DNA of 64,000 nt from Ornatilinea apprima (GTDB taxonomy: Bacteria > Chloroflexota > Anaerolineae > Anaerolineales > Anaerolineaceae), in NCBI RefSeq assembly GCF_001306115.1, contig NZ_LGCL01000040.1, forward strand, positions 124,001 through 188,000. Direction: 5' to 3'. This document shows, one piece after another, positions 24,863 to 32,702 of the stretch. The first letter of the stretch is position 1; each line of letters begins with the position of its first letter. A program made the translations under genes and the position numbers. Under the pieces are notes generated by a model. The model was given only the letters and a program-made list of their open reading frames with translations, was not told the origin of the DNA and searched no databases.

Positions 24863-26698
24863 CTACAGCCACAAGACCAACGCCGAAATCAGCATCGCTG
24901 CCCCAATCGACAAGAGTAAAGGCTGTTTTTCCAACTGCTCCATCCCTTTTCTCGCCAGGCGCGCGGTGTTGAAAACCATTTTCCAGATGAAAAAGTAGGC
25001 TGGGTCTGGGTTCAGCCAGCGGCCGGCTGGCGCAAAGGTGCTTTCAGCGAATTCCGAAAAATCCACCGGGGTGAGACCGTTGCCATCCGGAAGCGGATCC
25101 CCGCCGGTAAAGACCGGGCTGCTTGATTGAGCAGGGCGGCGCAGCGCGAACAGGAGGGCGATGATCAATAAAGCAGAAATTGCCAGCAGCGCGCCAGCGG
25201 TGATGGGGGCTCCTTGGGAGGTTGCCTGTAATCCCAGGAAAGAAATTCGGTTCTGCGTTGGGAAATTTAACGCCGCCGCGGCGGGATTGGCAATCCACTT
25301 CACCAGGGCTTGCGGGACAATGCCGAAGAGCAGGCTGACCGCAGCCAGCACTCCCATGCCGGCCAGCATGCGCGGAGAGGCATCCTCAACTTTATCCAGA
25401 TGCAGGGCGGGAGAAGGCTCGCCAAAGAAAACGCCAATTGTGGCCTTTAACATATAAAACGCGGTGAAAGAAGACACCAACCAGGCGATCAGGATCACCA
25501 TCCAAGCGCCCGATTCGAGCGCGGCGTCATACAACAACCATTTCGCCACAAACCCGTTGGTGAGCGGTACACCAATGATGGCAGCCGTGGCGACCAGCCA
25601 AATCACAGCAGTTCCCGGCATTTTTTTGGCCAGGCCACCCAGCTCGCGCAGATCGCGCGTGCCGGCGGCGTGTTGGATCGCGCCTGCACATAGAAACAAC
25701 GTGCCCTTAAAGAGTCCATGGCTGAAGACGTAAAATAAACCAGCTAAAATCCCCAACGGCGTCCCCAGACCAAACGCGGTCATTATGTATCCCAACTGGC
25801 TGATGGTGGAATAGGCCAGCATGCGCTTGAGATCCGTTTGTAACAGGGCAAATAGCGCGCCCATCAGCATGGTCAGGCAGCCAACTACCAGCAGCACGGT
25901 GTTCCAGGCAGGCTGCCAGGGAATAATTGAATATACACGCGCCACCAGGTAAACCCCCGCTTTCACATAACAAGCTGAGTGTAGCAGGGCCGATACCGGT
26001 GTGGGCGCGTTCATCGCCTCTGGGATCCAGGTATTGAGCGGGAACATCACAGATTTGGCCATGGCGGCGATCAGAATCAGAAAGAAAATGCCGGAATGAA
26101 AGGCGGCCGCGACAGCCGGGTCTGTCCATAAGAAGGTCCCTGAACTCTGAAAAAGCAACAAAATGGCAATCAACAGGGCGTATCCGGGGATGTGGGTCAT
26201 CACCAGGACCTTTCGCGCTCCATTGACTGCCGCAGTCTGGCGGTACCAGAAGCCAACCAGAAAATAGGAACAAAGGCCGATGACCTCCCAGCAGAAATAG
26301 GCCATCAGGAGATTTTGGGAAGAAACCAGGCCAACCAAACCGGCAATGAAGGTCAGCATCAGTGCATAAAAGCGGGTGGTGCTGGTTTCGTGCTGCATAT
26401 AATCAATACAATAAAAAAGGATCGCGCTGCCGATCCCGGTAGCCATCAAAGCGAAGACCCAACTTAATCCATCAAAATATAGGCGGAAAGCAGATGTTGC
26501 CTGCCAGGGGAACAGATTGGCTTCGATGTGTTTCCCATCGAGAATCGCGGGCGCGAAATGCAGTATCGCAGCAAATGCCGCAGCCCCCGATAAGAATGCC
26601 AGCCATCCCTTTACGCGCGATGAGAGAGACTTCCCCAAAAATTGAATTGCCACTCCCCCCAAAAGAAATACCATTGAAAGTCCTGCTAACGCATCCAC
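24863..26698 (-). CDS. Antiporter-like membrane subunit (EchA/NuoL/HyfB type)
   Basis: A large membrane subunit of 611 residues with about 14-16 helices, expected to pump H+ or Na+ when the hydrogenase turns over. Family motifs are seen: FCWEVIGLCSYFLVGFWY with the key Glu of helix 5, TPVSALLHSACYVKAGVYLV, and MLAYSTISQLGYIMTAFGLG. The C-terminal part (about 540-611) resembles the long lateral helix region of NuoL. It is the first gene of the hydrogenase set, 52 bases after the MoaD-like gene on the same strand. Co-transcription with the oxidoreductase is likely. Confidence 0.9.
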   Translation of the reverse strand: MDALAGLSMVFLLGGVAIQFLGKSLSSRVKGWLAFLSGAAAFAAILHFAPAILDGKHIEANLFPWQATSAFRLYFDGLSWVFALMATGIGSAILFYCIDYMQHETSTTRFYALMLTFIAGLVGLVSSQNLLMAYFCWEVIGLCSYFLVGFWYRQTAAVNGARKVLVMTHIPGYALLIAILLLFQSSGTFLWTDPAVAAAFHSGIFFLILIAAMAKSVMFPLNTWIPEAMNAPTPVSALLHSACYVKAGVYLVARVYSIIPWQPAWNTVLLVVGCLTMLMGALFALLQTDLKRMLAYSTISQLGYIMTAFGLGTPLGILAGLFYVFSHGLFKGTLFLCAGAIQHAAGTRDLRELGGLAKKMPGTAVIWLVATAAIIGVPLTNGFVAKWLLYDAALESGAWMVILIAWLVSSFTAFYMLKATIGVFFGEPSPALHLDKVEDASPRMLAGMGVLAAVSLLFGIVPQALVKWIANPAAAALNFPTQNRISFLGLQATSQGAPITAGALLAISALLIIALLFALRRPAQSSSPVFTGGDPLPDGNGLTPVDFSEFAESTFAPAGRWLNPDPAYFFIWKMVFNTARLARKGMEQLEKQPLLLSIGAAMLISALVLWL

Positions 26699-26750
26699 TA
26701 CGCACTCCCCAAATTACCGGCGTTAACGCTGATAACCTGTCTTCTGTAGT

Positions 26751-27026
26751 TTACCCACCCGCCAGGGGTGGAAACAACGAAATGACATCGTTTTGCTGCA
26801 AAACTGTTTTTAACCCGTTCAAACTACGGTAGTCCTGTCCGTTCACGAGGAAGATACTCAAGCTTCCGTATCCACCATCTTCACAGGAAACCCACTTTTG
26901 AAATTCATGCCCGTATTTTGCACATAAGCCACGAATGAGCTCTTCCAAGGTGCAGGCTGTCGCAGGCCAGGTTTCTTCTCTCACGCTGGTGACCTCGCGG
27001 AGGGTAGCAAAATACCGAATTTCCAT
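26751..27026 (-). CDS. MoaD/ThiS-family sulfur carrier protein
   Basis: A 91-residue ubiquitin-like protein ending in the diglycine LAGG that is adenylated and thiocarboxylated in MoaD. It would supply dithiolene sulfur for the pterin cofactor. The N-terminus MEIRYFATLREV is typical of the family. It follows the aldehyde oxidoreductase gene, and MoaD-like genes commonly accompany such tungsten enzymes, where they may help form tungstopterin. The gap before it holds an 11-bp hairpin at 27055-27089. Confidence 0.88.
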   Translation of the reverse strand: MEIRYFATLREVTSVREETWPATACTLEELIRGLCAKYGHEFQKWVSCEDGGYGSLSIFLVNGQDYRSLNGLKTVLQQNDVISLFPPLAGG

Positions 27027-27054
27027 GATCCTGGTTCCCAGTAAATGATGTGCT

Positions 27055-27089
27055 CCGTCTCCCCGCGAGGGTGTTCAACGGGGAGACGG
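27055..27089. promoter_or_regulatory. Hairpin between oxidoreductase and MoaD genes
   Basis: A perfect 11-bp inverted repeat (CCGTCTCCCCG / CGGGGAGACGG) with a 13-base loop, 20 bases after the oxidoreductase stop on the - strand. No T-run follows in that direction, so it is more likely an mRNA stability or processing element, or a leaky terminator, than a full stop. Confidence 0.6.
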
Positions 27090-27109
27090 AAGTTGGATAT
27101 TATGATCGA

Positions 27110-28915
27110 TCAGGCTAAAGACAACTCTTTCAATTTTTCGGGGGTTGGAACCCCCTCGGCATCCCAGCCGCGCAGTTGATAATACTCTGGCAGCATTTCG
27201 TCCATGTGGCTGACTTCGCCCTTTGATGGCCCGGTTTGAATGGGTTCTTTCATCATCCGCTCGGGAAGCCGATCATCTTTTCCGCTGATGGCCGATTTGA
27301 GGCCAAAGAGGCGTTCCAGATTCCAGATGCGGTCGCCAGCTTTCATAAAGTCCTCCACGGAATAGCTGACGCCGGTAACAGCGGAAAGCAAAGCGGCCAG
27401 CTCCTCGGCGCCAATGCCAAACGTGGTGAAAAGGCATGAACCTGTTGAATCTAAAGCTGCGGTCAGATTCTGGAACGTGATGACCAGTTCAGGTTTGCCT
27501 GTGGTGGCATGTTGGTCTACCTTAAACGGTACGCCCAACACCTCAGGTGAAATGGTATAACCGCGCACGTGGCAGCCACCCCGATTGCTGGTGGCGTAGT
27601 GCAAACCAATCCCTTGAACGCCGCGCGGATCGTAGGCAGGCATCTCTTGCATCTTCGCGCTCATCGAGAATTCAGGATGCCCATAGCGAGTGGCCAGGCG
27701 GTAAGAGCCTTCTGCAAGCTGATCGCCGATGCCTTCGCGATGGGCAATCATCTCTACCATTTTGACCATGTTCTCAGCGTTCCCGAAATTGAGTGCCATG
27801 CCGCCAGTATCTTTGGCAGTGATATGGCCGCTTTCATACAAGTCCATGGCGCAGGCGATGGTGGCTGCGCAGGTGATGGTGTCTAAACCCAATTCGTTGC
27901 ATAAGTAATTGGCCTTGGTGATGGCGTCCATATTATCGATGCCGCAGTCAGAGCCAAATCCCCAGGCTGATTCATATTCTGGGCCTTCACCTTCACCCGC
28001 AAATTTCGGATTGGTTACTTTGGTTACGCGGCCGCAGGAAATCACACAGGAGAAGCAGCCTTTTGGGCGCACCAAATATTTGGCGGTCATTGTTTCTCCG
28101 CCGAATTTGTCGGCGTTGGGGAAGTAGCCATCATGGAAATTACGGGTGGGTAGCGAACCGACACTGTTGAGAATGTTGACCAAAACGTCGGTGCCGTACA
28201 CACGCAACCCCGTGCCGCCCACCGGGTGCTCGGTAATTTTCTGGCGGGCGACCATGACCGCTTTTTCAAAGGCTTCTGGATCTGCAACCTGAATGGATTT
28301 GGTTCCAACGACTGCGATGGCTTTTAGCATTTTGGAACCCATCACCGCGCCTACTCCAGACCGACCGGCAGCGCGGTGCATTTCATTCATAATGCTGGCA
28401 AACAGTACTTTCTTCTCTCCTGCTGGGCCAATACAGGCAACTTTCGCATCTTCATCTGTCGCTGCGCGCAGCTCATCGGTGGTATCGGGAACCGTTTTAC
28501 CCCACAGGGCAGAAGCATCGCGAATCTCAACCTGATCATCCGAAATCCACAGATACACAGGCTTCTTGGCCGCGCCTTCGATAATGATCATATCGTAACC
28601 GGCGAACTTGACCTCGGGACCGAAAGAACCGCCAGAATTCGAAGCAGCGATCAGATTGGTCAGCGGAGCTTTGCAGACCACATCATAGCGTCCCATTGAG
28701 GGTGCCATAGTGCCTGATAACGGACCAGGGGCAAAGATCAGCTTGTTTTCTGGGCTGAGTGGATCAATTTTGGGATCAATTTCATCACAAAGAATTTTGC
28801 TAGCCAAACCGCGCGCGCCAATATACAATTTGGCATCCTGCAGATTGGTGGGCTCTTTTTTAATTTCACCCGTTGTCAGGTTAACACGTAAAATTACACC
28901 AGTCCAACCGAACAT
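27110..28915 (-). CDS. Aldehyde:ferredoxin oxidoreductase (tungstopterin)
   Basis: A 601-residue cytoplasmic enzyme of the AOR family, which oxidises aldehydes to carboxylic acids and passes electrons to ferredoxin or a dedicated iron-sulfur subunit. The N-terminal domain begins GWTGVILRVNLTTGEI and includes APGPLSGTMAPSMGRYDVV. The [4Fe-4S] ligands are CFSCVISC (CxxCxxxC) plus a distal Cys in STGSCLFTTFG. AGRSGVGAVMGSKMLKAI is the pterin-binding signature region. Length is normal for the family (about 600-620). It begins one base into the stop of the ferredoxin gene (TAATG), so the two are translationally coupled. Aldehyde substrate is unknown. Confidence 0.93.
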   Translation of the reverse strand: MFGWTGVILRVNLTTGEIKKEPTNLQDAKLYIGARGLASKILCDEIDPKIDPLSPENKLIFAPGPLSGTMAPSMGRYDVVCKAPLTNLIAASNSGGSFGPEVKFAGYDMIIIEGAAKKPVYLWISDDQVEIRDASALWGKTVPDTTDELRAATDEDAKVACIGPAGEKKVLFASIMNEMHRAAGRSGVGAVMGSKMLKAIAVVGTKSIQVADPEAFEKAVMVARQKITEHPVGGTGLRVYGTDVLVNILNSVGSLPTRNFHDGYFPNADKFGGETMTAKYLVRPKGCFSCVISCGRVTKVTNPKFAGEGEGPEYESAWGFGSDCGIDNMDAITKANYLCNELGLDTITCAATIACAMDLYESGHITAKDTGGMALNFGNAENMVKMVEMIAHREGIGDQLAEGSYRLATRYGHPEFSMSAKMQEMPAYDPRGVQGIGLHYATSNRGGCHVRGYTISPEVLGVPFKVDQHATTGKPELVITFQNLTAALDSTGSCLFTTFGIGAEELAALLSAVTGVSYSVEDFMKAGDRIWNLERLFGLKSAISGKDDRLPERMMKEPIQTGPSKGEVSHMDEMLPEYYQLRGWDAEGVPTPEKLKELSLA

Positions 28916-29394
28916 TATGCCACCTCCTGAAATGCGTCTTTGAATTTCTTGGCAAAAGCTTTCTTGCGTGACCGTGTGGAGATGTTTTCTTCGATATACT
29001 CAATGGCGTTGACCGGGCAGGCAGCAACACATGCGGGATTGTCGTTACAGGTATCACACTTAAGAATCGCGTCGGTGACACTATCGTAAACGGCATTGCC
29101 AAATGGGCAGGCTTGCACGCACATGCGGCAGCGAATACATTTGGACGCATCATATTCAATGAGGCTGGAGCCCGATACGCGGTGCATAGCGCCTGTTGGG
29201 CAAACACTCACGCATGGGGCATCACTGCACTGCTGGCACATCATTGGCACAGAAATCCCTTCCCGTTCCCAGGTGTATACATGGATGCGGGCTGCCGCGG
29301 GTCGAAATTGTTTCTCTTTTTCGAAGCTGCAGGCAATTACGCAGTTCTTACAACCCGTACATTTATCCGGGTGGATCATAATAAACTTTCCCAT
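28915..29394 (-). CDS. Four-cluster ferredoxin, electron-transfer subunit of the aldehyde oxidoreductase
   Basis: A 159-residue iron-sulfur protein of the HycB/DmsB type. Cysteine groups are CTGCKNCVIAC, CQQCSDAPCVSVCP, CIRCRMCVQACP and CDTCNDNPACVAACP, enough for four [4Fe-4S] clusters. The ATG at 29394 follows GGAGGAATTTTG; the longer frame to 29448 is not needed. Similar proteins pair with AOR in the AorA/AorB type enzymes. It is first in the transcription unit that continues through AOR, MoaD and the hydrogenase, so it could carry electrons from aldehyde to the hydrogenase's own ferredoxin subunit. Confidence 0.92.
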   Translation of the reverse strand: MGKFIMIHPDKCTGCKNCVIACSFEKEKQFRPAAARIHVYTWEREGISVPMMCQQCSDAPCVSVCPTGAMHRVSGSSLIEYDASKCIRCRMCVQACPFGNAVYDSVTDAILKCDTCNDNPACVAACPVNAIEYIEENISTRSRKKAFAKKFKDAFQEVA

Positions 29395-29450
29395 CAAAAT
29401 TCCTCCTTCAGATTTTTTGGGTTGATACCAGACAAAGTTTACGAGCAAAC

Positions 29451-29485
29451 AAAAAAAGACCAGCCATTTTTTTGACCAGTCTTTT
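29451..29485 (-). terminator. Terminator upstream of the ferredoxin gene
   Basis: Read on the - strand, AAAGACTGGTCA and TGGCTGGTCTTT form a 12-bp stem (three G-T wobbles) with an A-rich loop, then TTTTTG. It ends the pseudo-receiver transcript and separates it from the aldehyde oxidation operon. The + strand also carries a T-run. Confidence 0.65.
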
Positions 29486-29535
29486 CCTCGTCCGGAGGAG
29501 GGAGCTAGAAAGAAAATCCTAGACTTTCGGACAGG

Positions 29536-29964
29536 TTAAGAGACGTCTGGAGGTTGAATAGCATCCATCAGCGCAGCAAGTTTGGCAGGCATTTCACCCT
29601 GATACAAATAATCATCTGCCCCGGCATACAGAACAGGAAATAGATCTTCTTGCAAATTACCAGTCACGATAATGGTGGGTTCTGATGGTAATTTGTGTAG
29701 AGCTGAGATTATCACTCCTTTGACTTGATTAAGAGAAGGTGATCCGGATGTTTTGTGCCAATGCCCCGTTACACTGAACTTTTCAAAATCGGGCAAGTCC
29801 CAAGACATCAGGATTAATTCGGGTTGGCATAGCGACGCGTCTCGTAGCAGCTCGCCAGCGCGGCTGACTTCACACACAACGCTTACGCAGGGGTATGCCT
29901 GCAGGTACATTCGCAAGGCCAGGCGAATTGAATTCTCCTGGTGAGCGATCATCACACGCAGCAT
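29536..29964 (-). CDS. Stand-alone pseudo-receiver domain protein
   Basis: A 142-residue protein with the fold pattern of a CheY-like receiver (LRVMIAHQENSIRLALRMYL at the start, ILMSWDLPD, PTIIVTGNLQEDL, YAGADDYLYQGE). The phosphorylation residues are missing: the N-terminal acidic pair is replaced by HQE, Ser54 sits where LMDLxMP would have Asp, and the conserved Lys is absent. It has no output domain. It probably acts as a phosphorylation-independent protein-protein switch or partner of the kinases upstream. It follows a NarL-type regulator gene by 18 bases, so it likely belongs to the same operon. Confidence 0.75.
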   Translation of the reverse strand: MLRVMIAHQENSIRLALRMYLQAYPCVSVVCEVSRAGELLRDASLCQPELILMSWDLPDFEKFSVTGHWHKTSGSPSLNQVKGVIISALHKLPSEPTIIVTGNLQEDLFPVLYAGADDYLYQGEMPAKLAALMDAIQPPDVS

Positions 29965-29982
29965 CAGTATGCCTGCCTTTGA

Positions 29983-30633
29983 CTATGTGCGAGTTACCAG
30001 GTGATGTTTAATGGCCATCGATATTGCTTCTCCCCTGCTGCGCACGTTCATTTTGGTTAGAATATTAGATACGTGAAACTTGGTGGTCGACAGGCTTAGT
30101 GTCAGCGCATCAGAAATTTCCTGATTATTGCATCCAGCCACCATCAATTCGAGCACTTCTTTTTCACGGGATGTGAAATTAATAGCAACCATTTCACTGG
30201 TCCCCGCGCTGACACGGCTAAGCATTTGGGCTGCTTCCGGCGAAAAGATCGTGTTCCCCGCATGCACCGCACGGATGGCGTTAGCCAATTCATTGGCGGT
30301 TGCATTTTTGAAGAGGTATCCTTTGACACCGGCTTCAAGGGCGTCATGGATTAGCTGCGCCTCCGAAAAACTAGTAAGCGCGATGATTTTGATTTCAGGA
30401 TGATTCTTGAGTATCTCTCGCGAAGCGTAGATTCCGTCCATGCCAGGCATAATCAAATCCATCAGCACAACGTCGGGGTTTAATTGATCCACCAAGGATA
30501 TCGCTTCAAATCCATTCGACGCTTCTCCAGCCAGAACCAGATCGTCAAAGACGATCAGAAACATCCTTAATCCGCTGCGAACCATTGCATGGTCATCAAC
30601 AATTAAAATTCGGATGGGTTCTGCTAGATTCAT
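29983..30633 (-). CDS. NarL/FixJ-type response regulator
   Basis: A 216-residue transcription regulator: receiver domain (IRILIVDDHAMVRSG, phosphoacceptor Asp in VLMDLIMPGMDG, later Lys in YLFKNAT) and a LuxR-type HTH (LTSREKEVLELMVAGCNNQE-like region, then LSTTKFHVSNILTKMNVRSR). I start at the ATG at 30633 with AGGAG upstream. It overlaps the kinase stop by four bases (ATGA), which marks a coupled kinase-regulator pair. Target genes are not shown; the neighbouring aldehyde oxidation operon is one candidate. Confidence 0.93.
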   Translation of the reverse strand: MNLAEPIRILIVDDHAMVRSGLRMFLIVFDDLVLAGEASNGFEAISLVDQLNPDVVLMDLIMPGMDGIYASREILKNHPEIKIIALTSFSEAQLIHDALEAGVKGYLFKNATANELANAIRAVHAGNTIFSPEAAQMLSRVSAGTSEMVAINFTSREKEVLELMVAGCNNQEISDALTLSLSTTKFHVSNILTKMNVRSRGEAISMAIKHHLVTRT

Positions 30634-31847
30634 AGCTGCTCCTGTCGGTTTGCCTTCCACACCAATACGATTTGCGTGCCGCAATTTACCTGGCTCTTGA
30701 TGGTTAACTCAGCACCCAACGCCTGAGCCCTTTCCTTCATGATAGAGAATCCCAGGTGGCTGGCTTTTTCGTCCATTTTTCTGAATCCGCAACCATCATC
30801 TTCAATGGAGAGTTGTACCCAATCACAGGTGCCGTCCATCTTACTCTCACCATAGTTGAGTGAAATCTGAACACAATTGGCTGCTGCGTGCTTGATGATA
30901 TTGTTGAGCGCTTCCTGGGTAACGCGGTAAAAGGTCAGCCGAACATCCATCGGAAGCATAGCTTGTCCGCTTACAGAAAAGTGGACTGGCTTGCGCAGCC
31001 TTCCCGAAGCAGATTCGCTGAGCTGGCGAATTAAAATATCCAGTTGCACATCTTCCATTGCATGTGGGCGAAGCTCTAACAGTAGCGAGCGCATCTCAGC
31101 CAGCGCCCCACGGGTAAGCAGGCATAGTTCATTCAATCCTTCCAACGTTTTTTCTGGATCACGCGCGATGAGTTTAGGGAGCGTTTCCGCGATCAGGCTG
31201 GCAGAAAATAGATTCTGGGTAACGGAATCATGAAGCTCGCGCGCAAGACGATTGCGTTCTTCAACAATTGCGTCTTGCTGCACGCGCATGCGCAAGCGAG
31301 CGTTGTCAATGGCCAGGGCAGCCTGAATCGAAAAATCTTTTGCCAGGGCGATCTCTTCATCAGAAATGTCGTGGTTCTCTTTATAATACAAGGTCAGGGA
31401 TCCGTAATTTTCATCGCGGATTTCGATGGGAACCGATAGAATTGATTTGAATTTTCGAGTTAAGATTTCAATCGCGTCACGCAAATTGGGATCGACATTA
31501 TCCTGAAGAAGCTGCTTTGTGTCCGCGAAATAGATCGGCTGGCGCGATAACGCTGCTTTCCCCGTAGCCAGTTTTCCAAGCGGGATATTCGCATACTGCA
31601 CATAATCGCTGGAAAGCCCTACGAGGGCTTGGGTGGTCAGCACACCGTTGAGCTGGAGATGGTAAATGGCAGCCGCATCTGCGTTGAGCAGCGGACAAGC
31701 CTGGTTGACTATGTAATTGAGTAATTTTTCCAGGGATAAGTTTGAGTTAAGCACGGCCAGCGTCCCACGCAGGCTGTCTGCCACCAACCGCCGCCGCTCA
31801 AGCTCGGCCATTTCCTCAAAAGTAAAAGTTTGCTCATTGTGATTCAT
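30630..31847 (-). CDS. GAF-domain sensor histidine kinase (HisKA_3 type)
   Basis: A 405-residue kinase with no obvious membrane segment from the chosen start (MNHNEQTF). The GAF domain (about 40-190) may bind a small ligand or sense redox state. The HisKA_3 dimer domain has the phosphorylated His in NRLARELHDSVTQNLF, and the HATPase domain has TFYRVTQEALNNIIKHA and EDDGCGF. The frame stays open to 32009, and that extension would add a hydrophobic stretch read from the intergenic region, so the start is uncertain. Partner: the NarL-type regulator overlapping its stop. Confidence 0.9.
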   Translation of the reverse strand: MNHNEQTFTFEEMAELERRRLVADSLRGTLAVLNSNLSLEKLLNYIVNQACPLLNADAAAIYHLQLNGVLTTQALVGLSSDYVQYANIPLGKLATGKAALSRQPIYFADTKQLLQDNVDPNLRDAIEILTRKFKSILSVPIEIRDENYGSLTLYYKENHDISDEEIALAKDFSIQAALAIDNARLRMRVQQDAIVEERNRLARELHDSVTQNLFSASLIAETLPKLIARDPEKTLEGLNELCLLTRGALAEMRSLLLELRPHAMEDVQLDILIRQLSESASGRLRKPVHFSVSGQAMLPMDVRLTFYRVTQEALNNIIKHAAANCVQISLNYGESKMDGTCDWVQLSIEDDGCGFRKMDEKASHLGFSIMKERAQALGAELTIKSQVNCGTQIVLVWKANRQEQL

Positions 31848-31960
31848 GGATGCCAACAAACCAGTCAGGGAGAAGGTGGATACAACCAATAACAGCCCTA
31901 TTCTACACCCAAAAGAAAAATTGCACGCCAGATCCAAAGCAAACCCACTCAACAGACGGC

Positions 31961-31993
31961 AAAGCGGAGCCAGCAGCGATGGGCCCCGCCTTT
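31961..31993. terminator. Possible imperfect terminator hairpin
   Basis: AAAGCGGAGCC pairs with GGCCCCGCCTTT (one bulge, one mismatch) at the 3' end of the NarL-type gene at 31993-32643. The T-rich side faces the + strand, so its role for the - strand genes is weakly supported. Confidence 0.3.
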
Positions 31994-32643
31994 TATTTTC
32001 GACGCACAATCCCTTGCTGCCATGCGTAGACCGCGGCCTGGGTGCGGTCTTCCAGGTGGAGCTTTTTTAACAGGTTGCTGATATGCGTTTTCACTGTGCT
32101 TTCGCCGATCACCAGCGTGTTGGCAATTTCAGCGTTGGATTTCCCAGCGGCAATCAGTCGCAAAACTTCAAATTCACGTTCTGATAGTTCGGTGAAAGGA
32201 TTGACTTCGTCTTGACGCAAGCCTTGCAATTCAAGGATGATCCGTGAGGCTACCCTTGAGTCCAGCACGGCTTCACCGCTTGCCGCCTTGCGAATAGCAT
32301 CCGCCAGTTCATCGGGTTCAACATCTTTTAGAAGATAAGAGACAGCTCCGGCGCGCACCGCCGGGAAGATATATTCGTCCTGGTGGTGTGATGTAACGAC
32401 AATCACCTGGGTTGCTGGGTGTTGTTTGCGAATTTGCCGCGTGGTGCTGATTCCATCCAATTCACCGGGCATTTCCAAATCCATTAAGACAACATCGGGG
32501 TGATGCTGGTCAACGGCCAGAAGCGCCGCCGCTCCAGAATCGGCTTCCGCGATTACTTCGATGTCTGCCAGGGTGCATAAGTAAGCGCGCACACCCTGGC
32601 GCACAATTTTATGGTCATCTACTAACAATACTTTGATTGGCAT
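31993..32643 (-). CDS. NarL/FixJ-type response regulator
   Basis: A 216-residue regulator with receiver (VLLVDDHKIVRQG, Asp in VLMDLEMPGELDG, Lys in YLLKDVEPDEL) and LuxR HTH (LSEREFEVLRLIAAGKSN, STVKTHISNLLKKLHLEDR). It follows the membrane-bound kinase gene at 32703 on the same strand after 59 bases, so the two form a pair of the LiaRS/DegS type. It is paralogous to the regulator at 29983, but receptor-facing residues differ, suggesting separate signals. Confidence 0.92.
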   Translation of the reverse strand: MPIKVLLVDDHKIVRQGVRAYLCTLADIEVIAEADSGAAALLAVDQHHPDVVLMDLEMPGELDGISTTRQIRKQHPATQVIVVTSHHQDEYIFPAVRAGAVSYLLKDVEPDELADAIRKAASGEAVLDSRVASRIILELQGLRQDEVNPFTELSEREFEVLRLIAAGKSNAEIANTLVIGESTVKTHISNLLKKLHLEDRTQAAVYAWQQGIVRRK

Positions 32644-32702
32644 GTTTTATTCTCAACCTGAATTGCTCAAAGATACATATTAACAAAGAGCGTTTTTTAG
32701 AC

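Noticed and set aside
20234..26698. Respiratory complex I (nuo) cluster
   Set aside because: The NuoD-like protein keeps both nickel-binding CxxC pairs and there are no NuoEFG, NuoA, NuoJ or NuoK genes, so it is a hydrogenase.
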